Shown here one piece after another: positions 54,393-63,108 of a DNA stretch of 64,000 nt. Source of the DNA: Ammonifex thiophilus (GTDB lineage: Bacteria > Bacillota > Desulfotomaculia > Desulfotomaculales > Ammonificaceae); NCBI RefSeq assembly GCF_003368535.1, contig NZ_QSLN01000006.1, positions 23,297 to 87,296 on the forward strand. Direction: 5' to 3'. Position numbers and translations under genes: made by a program. Under the pieces are notes generated by a model. The model did no database searches and was not told the origin of the DNA. It saw only the letters and a program-made list of their open reading frames with translations. The first letter of the stretch is position 1. Each line of letters starts with the position of its first letter.

Positions 54393-56741
54393 CTACTCTG
54401 CCTGCGATTTCCCATCAGCCAAACGCAAAGCCCGCACGATCAGAAAGTAAGCCAGCCACCACCCATGGGGATCGTCCGGCGGTAACCGTAAGATCTGGTT
54501 TTCCAGCTTGGTTCCGGGCGCTCGCATCAAACAGTGCTCTGCAAAAGAACCGTCAAAACCCGCCTCCTCTAAGGCTTCTCTCAAAACCTTATGAGCTTGG
54601 GGACATAACCGATAAGCGCCAAAACTCTTAGCTTGAGCACTATGGTGCCGTGCCACAGCAGTGATCACCGCCCGCCGAAGTCCCTCCTGCTCCAGAACCA
54701 GATGGGCGATCTTGGCTCCGGCAATAGTCCCCTCGCCGGCATGAGATGGCCGACTGAAACCTACCCGCTTAGTGGCTTCCCGGTGCTCCGGCGTTTCCAT
54801 GTGGGTGTGGACGGCTAGAAAATCCTTGTCCCCTACCGGTTCCCCGATCGCCTCCTGATAGGCTCTGACCCAGGCCTGCCACCTCTCGTCCAGCTTTCCC
54901 AAGTCGTGCAAAGCGATGGCCAAGCGAACCGCCCGGTCAATGCCCCCGCAGGGAAAACCGAGTTTTTGCTCCAACCGAGAAGCAGCATATTTCAGGCGCT
55001 CGGCCAGTTCGCTTCGATAAAGGTGCAGCATGGCCCGCACATGCTCGGTGTAAGATTCCAACTGATAGGTGAAAGGTTCTCGCTCTTCCCGCTCCTTCCT
55101 AACCGGTTGGGTCTGGTAATTTCCTCCGTCGGGCGTGAACCTGAAACCAAGTTCTTCATCGTAAGCCACCAGGGAGGGGTGAACCACGAAGACTAGGGAA
55201 GTGCTTAAATCTTTTTGCGAGCGCACGGGCAACCACCGGTATTTTGTTGTCCCGGTGTCCTTCTCCTCTTCGATCTCCACCGGGTACTTTAAAGCCCAGT
55301 CTAATCCTTTGGCCTCCCGCCACGCTTCCAGTTCCTCTAGCTTCCCCCTCAAGACACCATGCCACAGAGAAAAACCGCTGCAGTTGAAAGGGCTCGGCAA
55401 CTCCTCCGGGTTGTCGTGCACCAAGAGGGTGCGGCTGTCCACCTTGCGGATGAGGGTTCGCCGCACCGAAGGATCGGAAAAGGCCAGAGCTCGCTCCATC
55501 AGAGCCCATATTTGCCCTTCTTCCCGGCGCATTTCCTCCAGCAAGCACTTGTCTACCGGAGTATGCACTTCATCGATTACTTCTTGCTCGGCAGGGAAAT
55601 CGAAGACCATGCCGCTGCGAGCGTGAAACGCCCGCCAGGTACTCTCACACAGCTCAATCTCGCTCCTGCTTACGTAAGGGGCATAATTGGGCTTGCCCTG
55701 CTTGTCCGGTGGCGCGGCGTAAATGAACACCTCTCCTTGCTCCCCAGGGAAGCGAGCGCAGCGACCGGCCCTCTGCAAGATGCTGGCAGCTGGTGCCACC
55801 TCCGTGTGAAGATTTTGGCAGGTTATGTCTAATCCTACCTCTACCACCTGGGTCGCTACCAAAATGAGGGCCTTTTGGGACCAGGCATCTTTGTTTTTAC
55901 CGAATTCTCGCCGCACCTGCTCTTCCTTCTTGTCCCGGTCTTCAGGTGTAAAGCGGCTGTGGAGCAGGATTACTCGATCGGCTCCTACCAGCCGGCAAAG
56001 CTCAGTGTAAATCTGCTGGGCCCGCTCCACCGTATTGCAAATGACCAGGGTGCGATGGTCGTGATGCTCGAGCACTTTTTCGGCCCTCAGCGGTTCGCTC
56101 AGGGCGTAAAACCGGCGCATCTTTCCCTGCTGCGAAGGAATCTCTTGGAGCTCTTTTGCCGGTACGGTGACAATCTCCGCTTCCAGCAACTCACCCAGGG
56201 TGGCAAGCATGGTTGACGAGAAGGTAGCCGTCATCAGCACAAAAGGAGTGACGCCTTTGAGCAGGCGCAGAACCTCCAGTGTGGTCTTCAGCGCCCCCTC
56301 TGGAGGGTAGAGGTGAAACTCATCAAAGACGAGGTAGGAACCTATAACCGCCCCGGCGTTCAGATTGGCCCGGCCAAGGCTCAATGCGTAAGGTATCCCC
56401 AGAACGCTGCTCAGGGTCTGATCGATGGTGGTGAAAATTAAGTCTCCCTCCAGCGTAGGATCCTCAGGCCAGTCCCCGGTCTGAATGGTAACCCCCTTTC
56501 TCAACCCCAAATCCTCTGCGATTTTCCGGTATTCAGTGACGAACTGGTTGGCCAGCACCCGCATCGGTACGGAATAGATACACTGACGGGGAAAGGAATA
56601 GAGTTCAGGCCTCCGACGACTTTCCATAAACGGCGACAAAGCCGCAAGCGTCTTGCCTGCTCCGGTAGGAGCTTGCAGAATCACGCTAAGGCCTTTGAGC
56701 AACGCTTCCCGCGTGCGCTTCTGAAAAGGAAATAGCTTCAC
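54393..56741 (-). CDS. cas3: Cas3 helicase-nuclease with C-terminal HD domain
   Basis: Target-degrading motor of type I CRISPR. Superfamily 2 helicase motifs come first: Walker A LQAPTGAGKTLAAL (about residues 24-31), DEFH box in YLVFDEFHLYP, and motif VI in ILQRAGRCARFPG. The HD nuclease lies at the C-terminus from about residue 600: ALHDLGKLDERW, HTHMETPEH, RPSHAGEG and ARHHSAQA. Helicase-then-HD order is the reverse of canonical Cas3 and agrees with a fusion of I-A style Cas3' and Cas3''. GTG at 56741 follows GGGGGGAAGG. Confidence 0.88.
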   Translation of the reverse strand: MKLFPFQKRTREALLKGLSVILQAPTGAGKTLAALSPFMESRRRPELYSFPRQCIYSVPMRVLANQFVTEYRKIAEDLGLRKGVTIQTGDWPEDPTLEGDLIFTTIDQTLSSVLGIPYALSLGRANLNAGAVIGSYLVFDEFHLYPPEGALKTTLEVLRLLKGVTPFVLMTATFSSTMLATLGELLEAEIVTVPAKELQEIPSQQGKMRRFYALSEPLRAEKVLEHHDHRTLVICNTVERAQQIYTELCRLVGADRVILLHSRFTPEDRDKKEEQVRREFGKNKDAWSQKALILVATQVVEVGLDITCQNLHTEVAPAASILQRAGRCARFPGEQGEVFIYAAPPDKQGKPNYAPYVSRSEIELCESTWRAFHARSGMVFDFPAEQEVIDEVHTPVDKCLLEEMRREEGQIWALMERALAFSDPSVRRTLIRKVDSRTLLVHDNPEELPSPFNCSGFSLWHGVLRGKLEELEAWREAKGLDWALKYPVEIEEEKDTGTTKYRWLPVRSQKDLSTSLVFVVHPSLVAYDEELGFRFTPDGGNYQTQPVRKEREEREPFTYQLESYTEHVRAMLHLYRSELAERLKYAASRLEQKLGFPCGGIDRAVRLAIALHDLGKLDERWQAWVRAYQEAIGEPVGDKDFLAVHTHMETPEHREATKRVGFSRPSHAGEGTIAGAKIAHLVLEQEGLRRAVITAVARHHSAQAKSFGAYRLCPQAHKVLREALEEAGFDGSFAEHCLMRAPGTKLENQILRLPPDDPHGWWLAYFLIVRALRLADGKSQAE

Positions 56742-56789
56742 GCCTTCCCCCCTCAAAAACCAGGTTTTTCCTCTTACCTCCTACTTCTT

Positions 56790-57848
56790 TTATATCCTGC
56801 CGGTGGGAACCCTGTGGTTCTCACCGGAAAAATGATCAGAAAATTTTTTGCCGTTCACCTCGGCCGCTTTGAGGTGCTCCTCCGCCAACCTCCCCCGGAG
56901 CTCGGGTGGGGCCAGCACCTCCACCTGGCTCCCGTAATAGAGCAGCCAGCTTACAAACTCCGGCGTTACGGCCACCCGGAGCTTGAAGAGCACGCTGCCG
57001 TCATCCAGCTCCTCCACCTGCTGGCTGGGATGCCAGTCTTCTTCGGCCACCCGGCGGCCCGCTTCAGGGGCGAAGCGCAGGACCACTCCCACCGGTTCGC
57101 CGGCCGCGCCGCGCATGATGCCCCAGGTGGAACCCAGGTAGGCAGCCAGGTCGAAATCCTCGGGGAAAGGGTAGCATTCGTCGAGCAGAAAGGCTTGCTC
57201 GATACGGTCCAGTTTGAAAAAGAGGGTTTCTTGCCGCCGCTCACAGTAAGCGATGAGATACCAGCTCCGTACATAGGGGAGCAGGCAGTAAGGATGCACC
57301 ACCCGCTCGCTCCGCTCCCCTCCACGAGAGTGGGTGGAATAGACCATTTTGACCTTGCGCCGGTGCAAAAGCGCCTGGTTAAGAAGCAGGAGTAAGTGTT
57401 GTCGGTGCTGCTTCCGGCTGGAAGACGGGAGAAGCCCGGCTTGTCGGTGCAGCAGGCTTTCGAATTCCGGCGGAAAGAGGGAAGTCAACCGTCTGAGCGC
57501 CGAAGCAAGATTACCGAATTCGGGTCCCAGCTGGTGCCGTGCTGCTTGTAGCGCCAGAAGCAAGGACAGCGCCTCGCCAAAAGTAAACTGCAGGACCGGG
57601 AGGGTGGGGACTTTCTCAAAGTAGTAGCCTCGGGGTGAGTGTCGAAGCTCGAGCCCAAGCGCGTGCCGGATTATATCCAGGTCTTTCTGTATGGTGCGCT
57701 CGCTCACCTCGAAGCGCCGGGCTAAATCTGAGCGCCGGTAACGGCGAGGCCGGGAAGCAATAAGACACACCATTTCCAGGATGCGGGCTATCCGTTTTGT
57801 CTCCTCTACCCGGCCGGCGCCGAAAGTTTTAAGCTTTAACCCTTGCAT
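56790..57848 (-). CDS. WYL-domain transcriptional regulator of the CRISPR operon
   Basis: N-terminal HTH (RIARILEMVCLIASRPRRYR and SERTIQKDLDIIRHALGLEL) and a WYL domain with KVKMVYSTHSRGG, PYCLLPYVRSWYLIAYCE and FFKLDRI. WYL proteins in CRISPR loci act as ligand-responsive regulators. The correct start is the ATG at 57848, which overlaps the intended cas6 end (the ATG lies inside the cas6 codons ...GAT GCA); the longer frame to 57917 is the cas6 reading frame's shadow. 352 aa. Confidence 0.88.
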   Translation of the reverse strand: MQGLKLKTFGAGRVEETKRIARILEMVCLIASRPRRYRRSDLARRFEVSERTIQKDLDIIRHALGLELRHSPRGYYFEKVPTLPVLQFTFGEALSLLLALQAARHQLGPEFGNLASALRRLTSLFPPEFESLLHRQAGLLPSSSRKQHRQHLLLLLNQALLHRRKVKMVYSTHSRGGERSERVVHPYCLLPYVRSWYLIAYCERRQETLFFKLDRIEQAFLLDECYPFPEDFDLAAYLGSTWGIMRGAAGEPVGVVLRFAPEAGRRVAEEDWHPSQQVEELDDGSVLFKLRVAVTPEFVSWLLYYGSQVEVLAPPELRGRLAEEHLKAAEVNGKKFSDHFSGENHRVPTGRI

Positions 57849-58825
57849 CGCCAATCTCGACCACCTTGTACTTGCCCTGCCCGAAGACGGTACCTTTGTC
57901 CACGTGCAAGAACTCACCCAGGAGCAAAAGAGGGTAAAACTCCGCCCAAGACCCTTCGTAAATGGCCCAGCCCACCACCCCGCCGCAGGGGACTTTGCGG
58001 CCCTTGGCGGGCGGAGTAGCGTTCCCAGGTCACCCAGCGGGTGCTGTGAGTTAGCAACCGGACTTCTTGGGCTCGGGCTACGATGGCCCGGAAATCAGCC
58101 TCATAGGTAAAACCCTGGTGAAAGTAGTAAAGAGAAGAGAGACGGCGCAGCAGGTTGCGGGCGAGCACGTAGGACCCAGGCACGGCGGGCTTTCCTTCAA
58201 AGGTGAGGCGCGTGGGGGTAATAAAGTCCAGACGCAGCCTCGCCGACTGAGAACCCATCCCGGAGAATTTCCACACATCCCTAGCAGTGAAACTAAGGTC
58301 GTGAACTCGGATCATGCGGTCGCCGCTTTGGTACACGGGGGCTTCCTCGCCGGTCAGTGGGTTGACGGCCTCGACGGCAGCGAGAAGGAAGGGGCGACAG
58401 CCTCGGCCGATACCCCGACGTCCGAGCTCGTCCAGGGTGACAATGAAGTGAGGGAAGAAGTTGAGCGCGTGACCGAAGAGCAGAAGGTGAAAAATTAAGA
58501 GTTCACCGGAGGCATACTCAGTTTTGGTCTCCAGGGGCGGTTCCAGGACAAAAGGGCGGGGTACGCCTTTATAGTTGCGCAGAGCTTCCGGATCTGGCGG
58601 AGGCCGACTTTCAAAAACTAAGTTGTAAGGGCATTGATGCCACGGGGGGCAGGACTTACATTGCCTGGTTCCTGTACCGCAAGCTAGCCTCTGAAAAGTA
58701 CCGGCGAAGCCACCGCGCAAGGTGCTCCCTTTGTAGGGGGGAAGGGAAAGTCCCTCCGGCCCGGCCAGCAGGCAGATACGGTAGCAGGCAAGGAGCAACT
58801 TTTCCGTACATGGTACCGTCTTCAT
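57829..58825 (-). pseudogene. cas6: cas6 crRNA-processing endoribonuclease, frameshifted near its 3' end
   Basis: Cas6 RAMP fold: the N-terminal half has the Cys-rich ACGTGTRQCKSCPPWHQCPY loop and a SFTARDVWKFSGMG segment. The open frame goes off-family after ERYSARQG and stops at 57914. Shifting by one base at ~57999-58003 (an extra C in GGGCC) restores RKVPCGGVVGWAIYEGSWAEF and then DKGTVFGQGKYKVVEIG, which is the Gly-rich loop of Cas6 and ends with TAA at 57829, overlapping the WYL start. Total about 331 aa. Either an authentic mutation or a sequencing error. Confidence 0.85.
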
Positions 58826-59177
58826 CGGGTACCACCAAAATCCATAGTTATTTTCTGCTATTATTCGAGCCGGAAAACTTTTTCCCTGCCAAATCGTAGA
58901 TGTTTTTTAAATCACTCCCCCGCCCCCTACCTTCAGTCCCCTTGTCATCGGGGAAGGTATTGCAACTCGTCGCGATTGCCTGCTGTTTCTCTTTGAAACG
59001 CAAGGGTTTCAGCCCTCTGGCGTTCTTCCGGAGAGAGCTGATTTTTCGAAACAGAACCACCCCGTTTTCGAAAATTTCTCTCCTCCCTGCAATGAGGCTA
59101 GTTTGCCGTCCCCCTCAAAATTCCTCCTTCCCCAGTAATCTTTGCCTTGCGGTGCGGAGCCCCGGCCGCCCGGCGCC
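58826..59177. other. Intergenic gap upstream of cas6
   Basis: About 350 nt without a supportable gene between cas6 and the terminator at 59178; its base composition is more AT-rich than its neighbours. It contains a solitary CRISPR-repeat-like sequence (58930-58966), a run of short inverted repeats such as GTTTTCGAAAATTTC around 59072, and no array. The cas6 start is preceded by GGTGG; no good promoter could be identified. Confidence 0.5.
58930..58966. repeat. Solitary CRISPR-repeat-like sequence
   Basis: This 37-nt stretch, read on the minus strand, begins GTTGCAATACCTTCCCCG and ends GGGGACTGAAGG. It has a TCCCC/GGGGA inverted repeat and the GTTGCAA...GACTGAA-type ends common among type I/III repeats of thermophiles. 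There is only one copy, so it could be an array remnant or coincidence. Confidence 0.35.
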
Positions 59178-59213
59178 TAAAAATCAAAAGCCGGGGCTTG
59201 TTTTCCCCGGCTT
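59178..59213 (-). terminator. Terminator after the manganese catalase-like gene
   Basis: AAGCCGGGG and CCCCGGCTT pair across a short CTTGTTTT loop; on the minus strand a UUUU-GAUUUUU run follows. It stands 18 nt after the stop codon. Confidence 0.8.
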
Positions 59214-59231
59214 GCCGACTTTATGAAGCTT

Positions 59232-59849
59232 TTAAGGCTGGGAGAAGTTGTAGTACTGCTGGGCGTACTGGGTGTCGGCGAAGTCGCGCCGGACGCCTTC
59301 TTCCCGCTGCATGAGCTTTTCCAGCGCCCGACGGAACATGGCCGCGTGCGCTTCCTCGCGGGAAATGAGAAATTCCAGCATCTCCTTGATTTTGGGGTCG
59401 GTAGCCTGACGGTGAAGCCGCTCGTAGACCGCTTTAGCGCGGAACTCGGCGGCAATGTTCGACTGCAGGTCCGCCACCAGATCGCCTACCGTGTCCACGT
59501 AACTGCCGCAGAAGGGCGCTCCTACCGAGTTGAGCCAGACCGCACCACCGCCACCCAGCAGTTGCAGGGCATACTCCTCGGGGCTTTCCGTACTCACCTG
59601 CCCCTCCGTCAGCAAGTTTATGGTGTGGATCAGCATCTCCATGTGGTTGAGCTCCTCAATGCCGATATCCAGGAGCAGATCTTTGATTTCCGGATCCTTG
59701 CATTTTAAACCCTGCAGGATGTACTGCAGACCCGCCGCCACCTCGCCGTTTTGCCCGGCCAGCTGTTCCATGAGCATTACGGCAAATTGGGGATCGGGTT
59801 TGCTCACGCTCACTGGGAAAAGCAACTGATCCTTACGGTGGTAAAACAC
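59232..59849 (-). CDS. Manganese catalase / CotJC-like ferritin-fold protein
   Basis: 205 residues with the four-helix ferritin fold. Metal ligands are visible: Glu in GQNGEVAAGLQYI, E and H of IGIEELNHMEMLIHTINLL, and E/H in NIAAEFRAKAVYERLHRQ and SREEAHAAMF. It resembles spore-coat CotJC and non-haem Mn-catalases, here short. Probably removes hydrogen peroxide in an anaerobe. Single gene, terminator at 59178-59213. Confidence 0.85.
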   Translation of the reverse strand: MFYHRKDQLLFPVSVSKPDPQFAVMLMEQLAGQNGEVAAGLQYILQGLKCKDPEIKDLLLDIGIEELNHMEMLIHTINLLTEGQVSTESPEEYALQLLGGGGAVWLNSVGAPFCGSYVDTVGDLVADLQSNIAAEFRAKAVYERLHRQATDPKIKEMLEFLISREEAHAAMFRRALEKLMQREEGVRRDFADTQYAQQYYNFSQP

Positions 59850-59876
59850 CTTTTCCTTCCCCCTCCTTGAAGCTTT

Positions 59877-60889
59877 TTACGCTTCTAACTTTCCCCGGGA
59901 GGAAGGATTTATACGCATAAGCCGGAGCTCAACCGTTCCCTCCTTCCACTCCACCCCGAAGCCCAGGCTTTCCGCCACGAAGCGCAGAGGCACGAAAAGG
60001 CGCCCCGGCGGAACCAGAGCTGCCGGCACATCTAAGTTAACCCTCTTCCCGTCCACCAGGGCTTCGGGGGAGCCGATGGTAAGGGTCACCGTCCCGCTGC
60101 CCGACTGGAGGGTAACTTTCTGCCCGTCCCAGTCCACGTACACGTCTACCCAGGGATCGGCCAGCCGGACGGCCACGCAGTTGGAAAGCTCCCTCCCTGG
60201 GACCACCAGGTAGCGCCCCCCTGTACCACAGCTCGCAGGAAGCGTTGCCGTCAAGGCAGACGGCGTCTTTAAGCCCCGCCCGCTGCAGGACGTGGGCCAT
60301 ATCCCACAGGGAGGCTACCCCCAGAACCGATCCCAGCACCAGCCGCCCTTCAAAGTCGGAGCCGATAAAGCTCCAGGAGCCGTAGCGGGAAAATTTGGGT
60401 TTGCGGTAAAGTTCATCGAGCTCTCCATCGAGGACCACCGATCCGTCCTTAAGGAGGAGGGGGCCTCCCTGGATTACCGTCCTGCCGGCCCAGCCGAGCT
60501 TCCCACCCCCTTTTCCTCCCACACCGGCCACCACTCCACCCTGGCACCGGGATAGAAACGGTCGAGGTACTTGCCCGCTGCCGCCGGACCGAACCCTATG
60601 ACGTACCCGTCTTCTGGAACGGGGCAAGGCCCGCTTCCCACTTCTACCACCCTGCCCCCGCGCACCACCACCGTCGCGGCCACGGGAGAGCACACCCTCT
60701 GGCCGAACTGCGGGGTGAAGATCAGAACCGGAAAGACCTGCACGCGGGGTTGGTAACGTCCACCTTTATCATGTAAACCCTCTTGCCCTCCACCACCGAG
60801 TCCACGCACTCCACCGGCTGTGCCCCGACAGGGGAAGGGGCCAGAAACAGGAACAGCACCAGCGCGCCCAGCGAGAAAACCTTCCGCAC
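59877..60889 (-). pseudogene. Secreted phosphodiester glycosidase/copper-amine-oxidase-N-like protein, broken by three frameshifts
   Basis: Four reading frames join into one protein: a signal peptide (KVFSLGALVLFLFLAPSPVG) from a GTG at 60889, a phosphodiester-glycosidase (NAGPA-like) middle with GWAGRTVIQGGPLLLKDG and AGLKDAVCLDGNASCELWY, and a C-terminal copper-amine-oxidase N-like stalk with LVDGKRVNLDVPAALVPPG and FVPLRFVAESLGFGVEW. The frames change near 60735, 60515 and 60215, each time in a run of C or G. Without the shifts it would be about 336 aa. Either pseudogene decay or homopolymer sequencing error. Confidence 0.8.
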
Positions 60890-61035
60890 CCGGAGGCCAC
60901 CTCCGAAGCAGGATCCGAGACCTTCTAAAAGAAGGTTCGGAGTAAAAGCTTCAAACGTGTGCTCCTTGCCGGACGTGTGTGAAGGTCGAAAAGCACGCCT
61001 GCCCCTGCAGTACTTTGTGGTACCAGAGTCGTGCC

Positions 61036-61075
61036 AAAAAAGGGCGGTACCCCGCAACGGGTACCGCCCTTTTTA
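61036..61075. terminator. Bidirectional terminator after the first [FeFe] hydrogenase
   Basis: AAAAAGGGCGGTACCC / GGGTACCGCCCTTTTT pair perfectly around CGCAAC. An A-tract precedes and a T-tract follows, so it can end transcription in both directions; it stops the hydrogenase unit on the minus strand. Confidence 0.88.
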
Positions 61076-61087
61076 AACCTGGTCCCT

Positions 61088-62824
61088 TTAGCCCTTCTTG
61101 GGCATGAGCCCTCGCGGCGTGTACTTGGTGTGGAGGAGTTCGTGCGACTTGTGGCTGAGGGGTTTCCCCAGGAACTCCTCGTAAAGCTTCTTGATGTCCG
61201 GGTTTTCGTGCGACTTGCGGTAAGGAAGCTTCTTGTCCCGCTCGTAGATCCCGGCTATACGCTGCTCCCTTATCTCCGTGGTGGTGGGTATCGGCTGCCC
61301 ACCGCCGCCAATGCACCCACCCGGACAGGTCATCACTTCGATGAAGTGGTAGTCCTTGAGCTCCCCAGCCTTGAGCTTCTCCATCAGAAGCCGGGCGTTG
61401 GCCAGACCGTGAGCCACCAGCACCTTTATGGTCTTGCCGTTGAGCTCCACCGCAGCCTCCTTAACGCCCTTCATGCCACGCACCTCAACGAAATCAAGCT
61501 TGGGCAGGGTCTTGCCGGTGGCCAGCTCGTAGGCTGTGCGCAAAGCTGCCTCCATCACGCCACCCGTGGCCCCGAAGATCTGACCCGCACCGGTGCCGGT
61601 GCCGAAGGGATCGTCGTAGTTTTCGTCGGGCAGGTTGGCAAAGTCGATCCCCGCCTCCTTGATCATCCGCCCCAGCTCCCTGGAGGTGAGCACGATGTCC
61701 ACATCCCGGTAACCGGAAGCGTTCATCTCCGGACGCGCGGCCTCAAACTTCTTGGCCGTGCAGGGCATAATGGAGACCATGACGACATCCTTGGGATCGA
61801 TTCCCTTTTTCTGGGCGTAGTAGGTCTTTACCACTGGGCCCAGCATCTGCTGGGGAGACTTGCAGCTAGAGACGTGGGGCAGAAGCTCGGGGTAGAAGTG
61901 CTCCAGGAATTTAATCCAGCCAGGGGAGCAGGAGGTGAACTGAGGCAGCACCCCACCCTTCTCGATCCGCTCCAGAAGCTCCGAACCTTCCTCCATGATG
62001 GTGAGGTCGGCAGCAAAGTTGGTGTCGAAAACAGCGTCGAAACCTAGACGCCGCAAGGCCGCCACTATCTTGCCCGTGGCGTCCGTCCCCACCGGCATGC
62101 CGAACATCTCTCCGATGGTCACGTGCACCGCCGGTGCCGTCTGCACCACCACGTGCTTGGTGGGATCGGCCAAGGCCGCCCAGACCTTGTCCGTGTCGTC
62201 CCGCTCGTAAATGGCTCCCACCGGACAGACCAGAGCGCATTGCCCGCACTGCACGCAGTTGGTCTCAGCCAGCGGGACGCCTCCTTTAACTCCCACGATG
62301 GCCTGCCCGTCTACTTTCTGGAGCTCCAGCACTCCCACCGTCTGGACGTTCTCGCACACGGTCACGCAGCGCCGGCAGGCGATACACTTGTTGGGGTCGC
62401 GGATGATGGCCACAGAAGAATCGTCGAGGGGGAATTCGCGCCGAACCCTGGGGAAGCGAATTTCCCGGATGTTGAACTGCGCCGCCAGGCTCTGGAGCTC
62501 ACAGTTGCCGTTGCGGGGACAGGTGGGGCACTCCATGGGGTGGTTGGCCAAGATGAGCTCCAGGGTCATACGCCGCGCTTCCCGCACCGCCGGCGTGTTG
62601 GTGCGCACCACCATCCCTTCCTCTACCGGCGTGTTACAGGCGGTCACGAAGTCGCGCTGACCCTCCACCTCTACGATACAGATGCGACAGGCCCCCACGT
62701 CGTGCCCGATGTCCTTCAGGTAGCAGAGGGTAGGAATGTTCACCTGGACCTTCTTGGCCGCCTCTAGGATGGTGGTCCCCCGCGGCACCTCCACCTTCTG
62801 CCCGTCAATGACGAGGCTCACCAT
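61088..62824 (-). CDS. hydA: [FeFe] hydrogenase, NAD(P)H- or bifurcating-type catalytic subunit (copy 1)
   Basis: 578 aa. Order: 2Fe-2S domain (TLCYLKDIG, GACRICIVEVEG, FVTACNTPV), His-ligated 4Fe-4S (HPMECPTCPRNGNCE), two 4Fe-4S clusters (CIACRRCVTVCE and CVQCGQCALVCPVG), and the H-cluster motifs TSCSPGWIKF, MPCTAKKFEA and EVMTCPGGCIGGGGQP. This is the domain set of group A multimeric enzymes (HndD/HydA type). The C-terminal 30 kDa is almost identical to copy 2 just upstream, but its tail (HTKYTPRGLMPKKG) differs. Electron partners are not in the window. Confidence 0.95.
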   Translation of the reverse strand: MVSLVIDGQKVEVPRGTTILEAAKKVQVNIPTLCYLKDIGHDVGACRICIVEVEGQRDFVTACNTPVEEGMVVRTNTPAVREARRMTLELILANHPMECPTCPRNGNCELQSLAAQFNIREIRFPRVRREFPLDDSSVAIIRDPNKCIACRRCVTVCENVQTVGVLELQKVDGQAIVGVKGGVPLAETNCVQCGQCALVCPVGAIYERDDTDKVWAALADPTKHVVVQTAPAVHVTIGEMFGMPVGTDATGKIVAALRRLGFDAVFDTNFAADLTIMEEGSELLERIEKGGVLPQFTSCSPGWIKFLEHFYPELLPHVSSCKSPQQMLGPVVKTYYAQKKGIDPKDVVMVSIMPCTAKKFEAARPEMNASGYRDVDIVLTSRELGRMIKEAGIDFANLPDENYDDPFGTGTGAGQIFGATGGVMEAALRTAYELATGKTLPKLDFVEVRGMKGVKEAAVELNGKTIKVLVAHGLANARLLMEKLKAGELKDYHFIEVMTCPGGCIGGGGQPIPTTTEIREQRIAGIYERDKKLPYRKSHENPDIKKLYEEFLGKPLSHKSHELLHTKYTPRGLMPKKG

Positions 62825-62845
62825 AAAGCATTCACCCCCATCCCT

Positions 62846-63094
62846 TTAAGCCTCACGGAGCAACTGCCGCAGAAAACGAGCGCTGAGCCGCCCCATCTTA
62901 CACTTGGCCGCCCTAGCCATCACGTCCAGAGTTTGACGCAGCAGGGCCTTTTCTTCTACCGTAGCCGTCCCCTCCGCCAATTTCTGCACCAACCCGGTAA
63001 CCTGCAGCATCCCATTGAATCCTGGCAAACACTCCCCGCAACACTCCTCCCGCGCCATGGCCACAAAGTCCGCCGCCACCTGGGACAAAGCCAT
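62846..63094 (-). CDS. Small NuoF C-terminal-like iron-sulfur protein
   Basis: An 82-residue protein resembling the Fe-S domain at the C-terminus of NuoF: CCGECLPGFNGMLQVT and later AAKCKMG. In NuoF the site is C-x2-C-x2-C then Cys ~40 later; here the third Cys is Gly, though an extra Cys precedes the first. It lies between the two hydrogenase genes and probably is translated with copy 2 upstream and copy 1 downstream. A standalone electron-transfer subunit, or a relic of a flavoprotein gene. Confidence 0.65.
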   Translation of the reverse strand: MALSQVAADFVAMAREECCGECLPGFNGMLQVTGLVQKLAEGTATVEEKALLRQTLDVMARAAKCKMGRLSARFLRQLLREA

Positions 63095-63108
63095 GCTCTC
63101 CCCCTCCT

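Noticed and set aside
57849..57917. Longer N-terminus for the WYL regulator (start at 57917)
   Set aside because: That segment is the restored cas6 C-terminus read in another frame; the ATG at 57848 gives the proper HTH start.
58826..59231. A CRISPR array beside cas6
   Set aside because: Only one repeat-like copy is visible; short GTTTTCGAAAA-type palindromes do not recur at spacer intervals.
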